Source of the DNA: Bacteroidota bacterium
GTDB lineage: Bacteria; Bacteroidota; Ignavibacteria; Kapaibacteriales; UBA2268
NCBI GenBank assembly: GCA_021780815.1
Contig: JAJXYC010000016.1
Coordinates: forward strand, 1 to 34,142
DNA length: 34,142 bases
Direction: 5' to 3'
This document shows positions 9,900 to 18,849 of this stretch, in pieces (the first letter of the stretch is position 1; each line of letters begins with the position of its first letter). Made by a program: the position numbers and the translations under genes. The notes below the pieces were generated by a model, which was not told the origin of the DNA, did no database searches, and saw only the letters and a list, made by a program, of their open reading frames with translations.

Positions 9900-11711
9900 T
9901 TACAAATCAGGTGAATAAAGTTGATTAATAATTTCAGAATATTTTTTTTCAACAATATGACGACGAATACTCATCTTGGGACTTAATTCACCATTTTCAA
10001 TAGTAAAAGGTTCGCTAAGCATAGCAAATTTTCTAACTTTTTCGAATTTAGCAATGTCTTTTTGCAAATAATCAATTTCTCTTTTAAGATGTGCGATGAT
10101 TTTTTGATTAGATATTAATTCGCTTTTATTAGTGTATGAGATACCAAATTCTTTTGCTAAACTTTCTAATTGTTCAAAATTTGGAGAAATTAAAGCCGTA
10201 CAATACTCACGTTTTTCACCAATTAAAATAACGTGGTCTATGTATTTACTTTGAGTAAGCAGAGATTCAATCGGTTGTGGAGCAATATTTTTTCCTCCAC
10301 TACTCACAAAAATATTTTTCTTTCTATCGGTAATTTTAATATTTCCTGATGGCGTAAGCACTCCTATATCACCTGTATAAAGCCAGCCTTCGTCGTCAAT
10401 TGCTTCTGCTGTGGCTGTTGGATCGTTCCAATAACCTTGCATTACATTATCCCCTTTTACTAAGATTTCACCATCTTCGGCAAACTTAACTTGTACATTT
10501 ACTAATGGCTTGCCAATTGTTCCAATCTCATTATCATCTAAACGACCAGCAGAAACAACGGGAGAAGCTTCTGTAAGTCCATATCCTTGTAAAACAGTAA
10601 TTCCAACTGATAAAAAGAAATAATGTAAATCTTCATTTAACGCTGCACCACCAGAGACCATAAAACGAAGATGTCCACCAAATTTCTCTCTTATTTTTGA
10701 AAAAACTAATTTATCTGCTATTTTCCTTTGTAATTCTAATGTTATTGTGCTTTTTTTATTTTGTTTACGCTTAATATACTCCGTCCCAAGATTTATTGCC
10801 CATTGAAAAACCTTTTGCGTTGTAGGGCTTTCTTTTTCAATTGATAAGATAATTTTTTTTCGGGCTGTTTCTAAAAAGCGTGGTACCGTTGTTACAACTG
10901 TCGGTTTAATTTTTTGGATAAATGGCAACAAATTTTCAATAGATTCGGCTAATGCAATTGTAACTCCACAGAAGAACAAACTATAATAACCGGTTGTTCT
11001 TTCGTAAGAGTGTGAAAGTGGTAGATATGACACAGAAATATCTTTTTCAGAAAAATCAAAAGAATGGATTATTCCAAAATAATTTGCTAATATATTTTTA
11101 TTTGTTAGTATTACTCCTTTTGGTTCACCTGTTGTTCCGCTCGTATAAATTAAAGTAACAACATCATCTGCTTTAATTTTTGCAATTGAATTTTTCAAAG
11201 TAGCAGAGCAATCAGCTTTGCTTTTTGCAAGTTTTCCCCAATTAAAAACATCTTGTATAGATTTAATAGCAATATCTTTGGGAGTATAATCTTGATTCAT
11301 AACGATAATTTGCCGCAATGAATCTAAATTATCTTTAATTTCAATAACTTTTTTAAGTTGCATATTATTTGATACCACAATAGCAATTACTTTACAGTCA
11401 TTAAAGATATATTCTATTTGTTTTGCTGTTAAAGTTGGGAATATTGGAACAGTTACTATTCCTAACGAAACACAAGCAAAATCAGTTAAAATCCATTCCA
11501 ATCTATTTTCAGCAATGATTCCTATTCTATCGCCTTTTTTTATGCCTAATTCCATCAACCCAATCGCATAACATTCCACTTGATTAAACAATTCCGAATA
11601 GTTAATTTTTTCTAATTCACCTTTTTGGTTGGTATAAACAAAGGCGGTCTTTTGATTTTGATATTTATTACAAACTTCTAAAAATCCTTTGCCGATAGTA
11701 TTAAATTGCAT
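9900..11711 (-). CDS. Long-chain acyl-CoA synthetase (AMP-forming)
   Basis: Activates fatty acids to acyl-CoA through an acyl-adenylate, at the cytoplasmic face of the membrane. The 603 residues carry the adenylating-enzyme motifs in order: P-loop YTSGTTGEPKG (189-199), GYGLTEASP (376-384), YTGD (445-448), DRKK (462-465) and a C-terminal LSPKMSIRR that holds the expected catalytic lysine. Length and motifs fit the FAA1/long-chain family (COG1022) rather than short-chain ligases. It lies 67 bases upstream of the WD40 gene and 95 bases downstream of the acylase gene, with its own consensus-like promoter in the latter gap. Chain-length preference cannot be read from sequence. Confidence 0.93.
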   Translation of the reverse strand: MQFNTIGKGFLEVCNKYQNQKTAFVYTNQKGELEKINYSELFNQVECYAIGLMELGIKKGDRIGIIAENRLEWILTDFACVSLGIVTVPIFPTLTAKQIEYIFNDCKVIAIVVSNNMQLKKVIEIKDNLDSLRQIIVMNQDYTPKDIAIKSIQDVFNWGKLAKSKADCSATLKNSIAKIKADDVVTLIYTSGTTGEPKGVILTNKNILANYFGIIHSFDFSEKDISVSYLPLSHSYERTTGYYSLFFCGVTIALAESIENLLPFIQKIKPTVVTTVPRFLETARKKIILSIEKESPTTQKVFQWAINLGTEYIKRKQNKKSTITLELQRKIADKLVFSKIREKFGGHLRFMVSGGAALNEDLHYFFLSVGITVLQGYGLTEASPVVSAGRLDDNEIGTIGKPLVNVQVKFAEDGEILVKGDNVMQGYWNDPTATAEAIDDEGWLYTGDIGVLTPSGNIKITDRKKNIFVSSGGKNIAPQPIESLLTQSKYIDHVILIGEKREYCTALISPNFEQLESLAKEFGISYTNKSELISNQKIIAHLKREIDYLQKDIAKFEKVRKFAMLSEPFTIENGELSPKMSIRRHIVEKKYSEIINQLYSPDL

Positions 11712-11768
11712 ATAACCTCTTTTAAATTATTGAAATTGTAAAAAAAATATAACAATAAATCCAAACTG

Positions 11769-11799
11769 CAAAAATATGAAAATGAATCTAATTTACAAA
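11769..11799 (-). promoter_or_regulatory. Consensus-like promoter of the acyl-CoA synthetase gene
   Basis: On the minus strand TTTG (plus 11796-11799), a 19-base spacer, then TATTTTTG (plus 11769-11776). This fits the Bacteroidota -33/-7 pattern TTTG-N19-TAnnTTTG and is the best such match I found. It suggests transcription independent of the acylase gene. Confidence 0.5.
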
Positions 11800-11806
11800 T
11801 TTTATT

Positions 11807-14281
11807 TTATTTTTTCTTTATAATTCTCACGTTTGTTGAATTAATTTCATTTGTTGTATGGGATATTCTAAAGTAACCGCCATTTGCCCAAATACGAACT
11901 TGATTATTGTAATTTATATTGGTCTCGTCTCCCGAATTTCCCCCAGGCATAGTAATATAAACCGTAGAATCGTTCATATCTGCTATAAATCGCATTGAAA
12001 CTCCTTGGTTTATTTCAAAAATCAAATTGCTATTCCAACTTGATTTATTAATTGTTGTATAATCGCCACTCATTTGAAGTGGTCCAAACGAAAAAGATTG
12101 GCTAAATATATCTTCATCTTCTAAAATGTTCTTCAATTCAAGTTTATGGATTTTTCCCCATGACCACTGTGTGTAATCTTTTGTTAGGAAAGCTTTTTTG
12201 AGCAAATTAATACCATCACGAAAACTTTTGAATACAATATAATGTTTGTTCTCAATTTCTTTTGTGGTACAATTGTCAAATAAAGGGGAATTTGCTGTTC
12301 TTAAAAGTTCTAAAATTTTATTATATGAAATTGCCGGATAAGAAACATACTGATTAAAATAATAGCCGCCTAATTTATCTTGGAAAGTATTGTAAATTAA
12401 TCTATTCAAAAAAGCATTGTAAACAGTTGGTGCAAAATTATTCGCTGACATAATAAAATCCCATTTCTTCATATCTTGTAAAATACTTAATTCGTCCCGA
12501 GACAACAGATTTGTGTATTCATTTAAAATTGGAAGGCAAATGGTCATAACAGCTTTGGCAAAGTAGGAAAAATTATCAACTTGCATTTTTTGCATATCTC
12601 TAATATCAAAATCTTTGATTTCGCTTAGATATTCGTCAATTCTTGATATGCGTGATGCTGGCTCAAATAAACTTGAAATAAACAGATGCGAACTGTCTTG
12701 GATTGCATTATTAGCCGAAGATACATAATTATTAGTCGGGTTATATAAATAAGCATAATTCGGTTCTTGTTCGATTTTATTCCAACATTGCTTTTTATCA
12801 GAGGCTAAATTAAAAAAATTAGGATTATTTTCATTCCCACGAACAGGAATTGCCCCTGCAAATTTTCGCCCTAAATTCCCGTAAATATCAACATAATGGA
12901 AAAGAACAGCAGGAGTTTTCCAATTATGATTTAAAGGTAAAACAAAATCAGACCAATTCTGTGCTTTATTGATTTTATATAATGCAGTCATCTCATCTGA
13001 AATTGTTGTGCCAACCCACTGAAAAGTTAAATTTTGAAAATTATATTTTTGCTTATCATTTTTTTTGTTAAAAAAATCAATTCCTTGACCTTCCTTGTAA
13101 AAATCTGAAATGATTATTGATTTATCTGTTCTTCTTTGGTAATAACGGACAGGATTGCTATTTTTGACAAAAATTGTATCAATGTTAAATGTTAATGGTT
13201 TGTATGTAGAATCGGAAGACAAATAATGCTTTCCATCTTGACTTATAACTTCTTCAAAGAAATCGGAAGCATCGACCATTGCATTTGTTAATCCCCAAGA
13301 AATTTTATCATTGCGCCCAATAATAAAAAAAGGGATACCCGGTAGAATAAATCCTGTTACGTGAAATGTTGGACTTTGTACCGACATTTCCATCCAAAAT
13401 GAAGGTAACATCAAAGGTAAATGAATATCATTAGCCAAAACCGACTTAACACTTTTGTTGCTTAAAGCCCAGCAATTACAACCATTATCAACCGGTAATA
13501 TATGAATTTGATTAAATATTTTATTTAAATTATAAGAAAGAGATATTGTTTGTATTAAATTCGATGTTGTCGCTTTAGATTTGTGAATAGTGTCTTGGGT
13601 TGTTTTAGCAATAGAATCTAAATCGCTGATTTTTGGTAAAGAAAAATCAGTTGGTAAAATTGCCCGAGCAAATGCTTGTCCTTTTATTTTTGCAATTTCA
13701 CCAAAAATTGCATCAGTCCAAAAATTTGTATTCATTTCAAAAGCATAAAATTTGAGAATATAGAGACAATCTTTTGGGACCCATTTTTGTGGCTTATAAT
13801 TCAAAAGTGAAAATTCAATCGGCAAATTGGAAATATTTTTTTCAATATAAAAATTAATTCCATCGGAGTAACTTTTTAGTAATGCCTTTGTTTCTTTATC
13901 CATAGATTGCCAAGTTGAATTAACAATATTTTGAAAATCAATAGCACGGAAAAACTTATCAGTAATAATAAAATTTGTACCAAATATTTCTGACAATTTA
14001 CCTTGCGGAATACGACGAAGATAATCTAATTGCCATAATCTATTTTCTGCCACGGTATAGCCCATTCCAAAGAACAAATCAGTTTCATCATTAGCATAAA
14101 TATAAGGAACACCAAAATTGTTATATTTGACTTTGATTTCATTGTTAATTTCATCTGATTTAAGTTCAATTATACCTTCATTTGGGGTTATGCTTAAAAA
14201 TTTAATGATAAAAAGAACAGTAAAACTTATTATAATTAAAATTGAAACAACTACCGCAATAGTTTTAGTAAGTTTAGACAT
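11807..14281 (-). CDS. Penicillin acylase family Ntn hydrolase with Cys at the nucleophile position
   Basis: An 824-residue amide hydrolase of the penicillin G acylase type (family S45), anchored by one N-terminal membrane segment (about 8-30) with the rest outside the cytoplasm. Family landmarks: VPYIYANDETDLFFGMGY and ENRLWQLDYLRR in the alpha part; LANDIHL, WGLTNAMVDASDFFEE, SSANNAIQD and SRISRIDEYL in the beta part; and PGGNSGDETN near the end. The beta chain normally begins with Ser in a G-SNNW context; here it reads GCNCW, so Cys268 (codon 13478-13480) replaces Ser. Processing and activity are therefore open. It lies 12 bases after the SDR gene and probably shares its transcript. The substrate is unknown; family members cleave N-acyl amides including penicillins and acyl-homoserine lactones. 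Confidence 0.9.
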   Translation of the reverse strand: MSKLTKTIAVVVSILIIISFTVLFIIKFLSITPNEGIIELKSDEINNEIKVKYNNFGVPYIYANDETDLFFGMGYTVAENRLWQLDYLRRIPQGKLSEIFGTNFIITDKFFRAIDFQNIVNSTWQSMDKETKALLKSYSDGINFYIEKNISNLPIEFSLLNYKPQKWVPKDCLYILKFYAFEMNTNFWTDAIFGEIAKIKGQAFARAILPTDFSLPKISDLDSIAKTTQDTIHKSKATTSNLIQTISLSYNLNKIFNQIHILPVDNGCNCWALSNKSVKSVLANDIHLPLMLPSFWMEMSVQSPTFHVTGFILPGIPFFIIGRNDKISWGLTNAMVDASDFFEEVISQDGKHYLSSDSTYKPLTFNIDTIFVKNSNPVRYYQRRTDKSIIISDFYKEGQGIDFFNKKNDKQKYNFQNLTFQWVGTTISDEMTALYKINKAQNWSDFVLPLNHNWKTPAVLFHYVDIYGNLGRKFAGAIPVRGNENNPNFFNLASDKKQCWNKIEQEPNYAYLYNPTNNYVSSANNAIQDSSHLFISSLFEPASRISRIDEYLSEIKDFDIRDMQKMQVDNFSYFAKAVMTICLPILNEYTNLLSRDELSILQDMKKWDFIMSANNFAPTVYNAFLNRLIYNTFQDKLGGYYFNQYVSYPAISYNKILELLRTANSPLFDNCTTKEIENKHYIVFKSFRDGINLLKKAFLTKDYTQWSWGKIHKLELKNILEDEDIFSQSFSFGPLQMSGDYTTINKSSWNSNLIFEINQGVSMRFIADMNDSTVYITMPGGNSGDETNINYNNQVRIWANGGYFRISHTTNEINSTNVRIIKKK

Positions 14282-14293
14282 TTGTTTTATCCT

Positions 14294-15280
14294 TTAAATC
14301 CATTTCATAGTTTTATACCAGTTAGCAGTTTCGAGCATTCCTTTTTCCAAAGAAATTTCAGATATAAAATTGAAATCTTTTTTTGCCTTATTCGGCGAAC
14401 AAGTCCAATAATTCTGTATAAAATCTTGTCCTTTTTCATAATCAAAAACGGGTGGCTTCTGAGAAAATTTGCCAAAGAACCCTGAAACAGCTGCGAGTGA
14501 TAAAACTAAACTATGTGGAAGGTGAATTTTAATCATGATTTTATTATTTAAAGCGATTTTCATTGTATCCATAATTTCATCCCAAGTGTAGAACTTATTT
14601 GAAGTAATAAAGTAAATTTCACCAACTGAATTTGCTGATTCGCCTGCTAATTGAATACCACGAGTTAAATCAGAGGAATGAATTAAACTTACATATTTTT
14701 TATTAAATCCAATTAAAGTTGCTAAACCTTTATTAGCAATTTTAAATATATCTTTAATCGCAGGATCTCTAGGTCCATAAACTGCAGGAGGACGAACAAT
14801 AGTAATAGGTAATTTGTTCATAAAAGATTTAGCAATATCTTCACTTTCTTTTTTGCTTTTACCATATCGAGTAATTGGACTTGGTACATCATCTTCTGTT
14901 TTTGGTTTATCAAACGATTCCGAAGGACCAGCTGCTGTTTGACTGCTTACTAATACAAATCTTTTTAATTTATTATTTACATTGTAAGTTGCTTCCAATA
15001 AGTTGCGAGTTGTTTCGCAATTTGCTTGTACAAATTCCTTATAACTTTTTGCAGCTACTAATCCTGCAACATGATATATATAATCAACATCTTTAACTAC
15101 ACTTTCTAAAGAATTTTTATCTTGCAATGAAACATCAACAAGTTCAATTGGTAAGTTGTTTAACCATCTCAAATTACTTGTTTTGCGAATCGTGGCTTTA
15201 ATTTCGTAACCTGATTTTAGAAGCCTTTCAACTAGATGGCTACCAATAAAACCAGTTGCTCCTGTAACTAATATTTTCAT
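14294..15280 (-). CDS. Extended SDR, NAD(P)-dependent epimerase/dehydratase family
   Basis: A 328-residue Rossmann-fold oxidoreductase. Seen: TGATGFIG (6-13), TIRKTSN after the second strand (the arginine hints at NADP), HVAG (70-73), a VSSQTA serine segment (111-116) and the catalytic pair Tyr139/Lys143 in YGKSK. The VRPPAVYGPRD segment follows, as in the 3-beta-hydroxysteroid dehydrogenase/dihydroflavonol reductase branch. The substrate cannot be told; a nucleotide sugar or a lipid-type alcohol are the usual options. First gene of a probable two-gene unit with the acylase (12-base gap). A TAAATTTG box (15311-15318, minus strand) lies upstream. Confidence 0.88.
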   Translation of the reverse strand: MKILVTGATGFIGSHLVERLLKSGYEIKATIRKTSNLRWLNNLPIELVDVSLQDKNSLESVVKDVDYIYHVAGLVAAKSYKEFVQANCETTRNLLEATYNVNNKLKRFVLVSSQTAAGPSESFDKPKTEDDVPSPITRYGKSKKESEDIAKSFMNKLPITIVRPPAVYGPRDPAIKDIFKIANKGLATLIGFNKKYVSLIHSSDLTRGIQLAGESANSVGEIYFITSNKFYTWDEIMDTMKIALNNKIMIKIHLPHSLVLSLAAVSGFFGKFSQKPPVFDYEKGQDFIQNYWTCSPNKAKKDFNFISEISLEKGMLETANWYKTMKWI

Positions 15281-15427
15281 TTTTTTTGCTTTTTTAATTA
15301 TTAATTAATACAAATTTACTAATTTGTCTATCAATTTTATGTTAAATTGATTTTTAATATACTCCAAAATTTAATTTTCAACAAAAATAAAAAAACAAAA
15401 AAATAATATAAAACAAACGAGGGAACA
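15281..15427. promoter_or_regulatory. Divergent promoter region between SDR and pyrophosphorylase fusion
   Basis: 147 AT-rich bases drive two divergent genes. A minus-strand -7-like element TAAATTTG lies at 15311-15318. On the plus side the ribosome site GAGGGAA ends 3 bases before the ATG at 15428, closer than usual. Confidence 0.35.
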
Positions 15428-17929
15428 ATGAAAGCAGTTATAATGGCAGGTGGTTTTGGTACGAGACTTCGTCCACTAACAATGACTATACCCAAGCCAA
15501 TGGTTCCAATTGTCAATAAACCAATGATGGAACATATAGTAAATTTATTAAAAAAGCATTCAATTAAAGATTTTGTCTCTGTTTTATATTTTCATCCTGA
15601 TATTATTACTTCCTATTTTGGAAATGGTGAGAACTTCGGAATAAATATGAATTATATTACTGCTGTGGCTGATTATGGAACTGCCGGAGCAGTAAAGAAC
15701 GCTTATAAATTTCTTGATGAAAGATTTATTGTGATTAGCGGTGACGTCTTAACAGATTTTGATATTAGTGAGGCTGTTAAATTCCATAAAGAAAAAAAAG
15801 CTAAGGCTACAATTCTTTTGACAAGAGTTAGCAAACCTTTGCAATTTGGTATAGTAATTACAGATAAAGACGGTAAAATTACGAGATTTTTAGAAAAACC
15901 TACTTGGGGTGAAGTTTTTTCAGATACTATTAATACAGGTATTTATATCCTTGAACCAGAAGTTTTGGATTTAATTCCTTATCAAGAAGAATTTGATTTT
16001 TCAAAAGATTTATTCCCTTTGATGTTAAAGGAAAATATGCCACTTTACGGATATATAGCAAAAGGTTACTGGCGTGATGTTGGGAATTTAGATGAATATA
16101 TATTAGGGCAAAAAGACGCTTTATGGAAAAAAATCAATGTACAAATTGATGGGAATATGTCTGATAATTTACATTCCTTCTCAAGTTCAATTATAGCAAA
16201 TTCTGCAAAATTTAAGGGAACAGTAATAATTGGGAAAAATTCTAAGATTTCCCAACATTGTGAAATTTCAGATTCTGTAATCGGTGATAATGTTATCATT
16301 GAACCAGGTGCAAGGCTTACAGGGGTTACAGTATGGGATAATGTAAAAGTATCCGAATTTGTTGAGGTATCAAATAGTGTTATATGCAATGGGGTAAGTA
16401 TTGGCAGGTCAACTGTTATCCAAGATAATGTGTTCATTGCTGAAAATTGTTCAATAGGGACAAATGTCCACATCAATCCAAATTTAAAATTATGGCCCAA
16501 TAAAGACATAGAAGAAGGTTCAGTAGTTACACATTCGTTAGTACAAGAAGAAAAATGGTCAAGGGAATTATTTTCAGGAGCAAGAATTTCAGGCATATCA
16601 AATGTGGATATATATCCTGAATTCGCCGCTAAGCTTGGAACCGCTTATGGTATGTCTCTTGGTAAAAATGCTCGTATACTAACAAGTAGAGACCCTGACA
16701 ATTGTTCTCGAATAATTAAAAGAGCAATAGTTTCTGGTCTTACTTCTGTTGGAATTAATGTCAATGATTTACAACTTAATTCTATTCCACAAACACGTCA
16801 AGAACTTCTAACAGGGAAATATTCAGGTGGCTTCCATGTACGTCGTTCACCACGAGACCCTGAAAAAACAGATATTATTATATTTAGTTCTGATGGACGT
16901 GATTTGAACGTTTCTAAAACAAAAAATGTGGAGAGGTATTTTTATGGCGAAGATATTATGCGAGTTCATTATAAAGAGATGGGAAAAATTTATTTCCCTG
17001 AACGAACAAATGAAATTTACTTCAACCGCTTTATGAACTCCTTGAATAAAGAACTCATCAAATCTAAAAACTTTCGGATACTTATTGATTATTCTTATGG
17101 TCTTGCCTCATCAAGTTTACCGCAGCTGCTGGGTAATTTAGGCGTAGAAGCAATCTCATTAAACAATTTCATTGATGCAACACGTTTCAATCCAGATCCC
17201 GCAGAAGAATCAGAAGAAATTGATGAAACTTGCAAAATTATGAAATCAATTGGTTATCCTTTGGGTTTTCGTATTGAACCAGGTGCTGAAAAGATTTTAT
17301 TAGTTGATGAAAGAGGTTTTTGGTTAGCTCCACATAGACTTTTAACCATTATCACAAAATTATTTTTGGAAACACATCGCAATCGTGAACCTTATAAAAT
17401 TGCGGTTTCTATTCTTGCAACAAATGAAATTGAAACAATTGCCAAAGATTATAATGTTGAAGTTATACGTATCAAAAATTCCCATTCAGCAATGATGGAT
17501 GCAACTATTGACGAAAAAGTCCTTTTTGTAGGTAGTATTCATGGTGGTTTTATCTTTAGAGATTTCTTGTTTGCAACAGACGGTATGTTTACAATTGCTC
17601 AAATATTAGAAATGTTAGCGGCAACAAACAAAAAAATTTCGGAAATAGATTTGTCGCTTCCTCGTAAAATATTTAAAAGTAAAGAAATACGTGTACCCTG
17701 GGAAATGAAAGGATATATTATGCGAAGAATTATGCAACATACTGAAGATATGAACAGGGAATTAAAAGAAGGAGTAAAAGTCAATTTCCAAGATGCTTCT
17801 GTTGTGCTTATTCCAAGTCAAGAAAAAGCTTCATTCGATATTTATGTAGATGCTATCGATTCTGTCATTGCGGATAGATATATCACTCAATATCACAATT
17901 TAATTTGTCGTTGGAAGGAAGAATATTAA
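15428..17929 (+). CDS. Mannose-1-phosphate guanylyltransferase-like / phosphohexomutase-like fusion
   Basis: 833 residues in three parts. (1) Residues 1-235, a nucleotidyltransferase with MAGGFGTRLRPLT (6-18), KPMVP (23-27), GDVLTD (105-110), EKP (156-158) and RDVG (216-219). (2) Residues about 250-370, left-handed beta-helix repeats (VIGDNVIIEPGA, VICNGVSIG). (3) Residues about 385-833, a phosphomannomutase/phosphoglucomutase-like region. In part 3 the usual TASHNP phosphoserine loop reads VRRSPRDP (Ser474 retained) and the DGDGDR metal loop is reduced to VDERG (626-630), so mutase activity is doubtful. Full-length fusions of this kind are known in actinobacteria, cyanobacteria and relatives and are annotated as GDP-mannose pyrophosphorylases. 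Likely role: sugar nucleotides for surface polysaccharide. Confidence 0.85.
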   Translation: MKAVIMAGGFGTRLRPLTMTIPKPMVPIVNKPMMEHIVNLLKKHSIKDFVSVLYFHPDIITSYFGNGENFGINMNYITAVADYGTAGAVKNAYKFLDERFIVISGDVLTDFDISEAVKFHKEKKAKATILLTRVSKPLQFGIVITDKDGKITRFLEKPTWGEVFSDTINTGIYILEPEVLDLIPYQEEFDFSKDLFPLMLKENMPLYGYIAKGYWRDVGNLDEYILGQKDALWKKINVQIDGNMSDNLHSFSSSIIANSAKFKGTVIIGKNSKISQHCEISDSVIGDNVIIEPGARLTGVTVWDNVKVSEFVEVSNSVICNGVSIGRSTVIQDNVFIAENCSIGTNVHINPNLKLWPNKDIEEGSVVTHSLVQEEKWSRELFSGARISGISNVDIYPEFAAKLGTAYGMSLGKNARILTSRDPDNCSRIIKRAIVSGLTSVGINVNDLQLNSIPQTRQELLTGKYSGGFHVRRSPRDPEKTDIIIFSSDGRDLNVSKTKNVERYFYGEDIMRVHYKEMGKIYFPERTNEIYFNRFMNSLNKELIKSKNFRILIDYSYGLASSSLPQLLGNLGVEAISLNNFIDATRFNPDPAEESEEIDETCKIMKSIGYPLGFRIEPGAEKILLVDERGFWLAPHRLLTIITKLFLETHRNREPYKIAVSILATNEIETIAKDYNVEVIRIKNSHSAMMDATIDEKVLFVGSIHGGFIFRDFLFATDGMFTIAQILEMLAATNKKISEIDLSLPRKIFKSKEIRVPWEMKGYIMRRIMQHTEDMNRELKEGVKVNFQDASVVLIPSQEKASFDIYVDAIDSVIADRYITQYHNLICRWKEEY

Positions 17930-17967
17930 TCAAATATAAATATGTTAAATTAATTTGGAACAATATT

Positions 17968-18849
17968 ATGAAAAAGAGCAGTAAAATATTTGTTGTTTTG
18001 TTGTTTTTCTTTCCGATTTTTTTATTCTCGCAATGTGCAGATGAACAAAATATTTATAAGTTTAGTTTTAATGGAGAAAAATATGAGATAGTGAAAGAAA
18101 TGAGAACCTGGGAAAATGCCGCACAATGTGCTGTTGAACGTGGTGGATATTTAGTAGAAATCAATTCAAAAGAAGAACAAGATACAATTTATAAAGCGAT
18201 TTTTGCGGCAGGGATACCTAAAAACTATACACAAGTTCCCGATGGTGGTGGTACTGCGTATATTTGGATTGGTGCAACTGATAAAGAAAAAGAAGGAAAG
18301 TGGATATGGGATGGAAAAAATCAAGGGAAAGGTATCAATTTTTGGACTGGACAAGGAACATCTGGCGCTGGTAATGGTCAGATTATTAATAATAGTTATG
18401 TCAACTGGGGTGGTGCTTCAACTGGTACTTTTCACGAACCAGATAATTATAACAATTCCCAAAATGCTGCCGCTATTGCTTTGGACGGCTGGCCTCTTGG
18501 TTCTACTTTACTTGGTTCACCTGGTGAGTGGAATGATATTAACGAAAATAACACTTTGTATTATATCATTGAAATTGATAATAATTCTGGTGTTCTTGAA
18601 AACGAGTTTAAAAAAAATCCAATTTTCTCCTTTAACTCATTTTCAAACAATTGCATAATATCAAATTTGCAACAAAATTCTCAAATTTCTTTGTTTGACT
18701 TTTTGGGGAACAATATTTTAAATTATTATAATAAAAATACAAACCCGGAAGTATCTTTGGATTTAAAATCTGTTTCATCGGGTTTGTATTTCGTTTTAAT
18801 TAAGGGTAAAACTAACAACAATTATTTTTATAAATTTTTTAAAAATTAA
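17968..18849 (+). CDS. Secreted C-type lectin domain protein with T9SS tail
   Basis: I place the start at ATG 17968, not at the in-frame codon at 17905, because 17968 directly precedes a clean signal peptide (hydrophobic 7-20, likely cut after LFS) and 17905 lies inside the upstream gene. The 293 residues contain a C-type lectin fold (about 30-204): TWENAAQCAVERGGYLVEI, WIGATDKEKEGKWIWDG, the calcium/sugar motif EPDN (157-160) and WND (188-190). EPD-N resembles the mannose-type EPN motif. Residues about 215-293 form a T9SS sorting domain (SGLYFVLI near the end). Probably an exported carbohydrate- or protein-binding protein. Its stop codon overlaps the convergent gene by 4 bases, so there is no room for a terminator. 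Confidence 0.85.
   Translation: MKKSSKIFVVLLFFFPIFLFSQCADEQNIYKFSFNGEKYEIVKEMRTWENAAQCAVERGGYLVEINSKEEQDTIYKAIFAAGIPKNYTQVPDGGGTAYIWIGATDKEKEGKWIWDGKNQGKGINFWTGQGTSGAGNGQIINNSYVNWGGASTGTFHEPDNYNNSQNAAAIALDGWPLGSTLLGSPGEWNDINENNTLYYIIEIDNNSGVLENEFKKNPIFSFNSFSNNCIISNLQQNSQISLFDFLGNNILNYYNKNTNPEVSLDLKSVSSGLYFVLIKGKTNNNYFYKFFKN

Noticed and set aside
16066-16596. Minus-strand frame of 176 residues
   Set aside because: It lies opposite the beta-helix repeats of the pyrophosphorylase fusion; the frame follows from the coding strand and has no ribosome site.
17905-17967. Longer start for the lectin gene
   Set aside because: The extra 21 residues lie partly inside the upstream gene and would bury the signal peptide.
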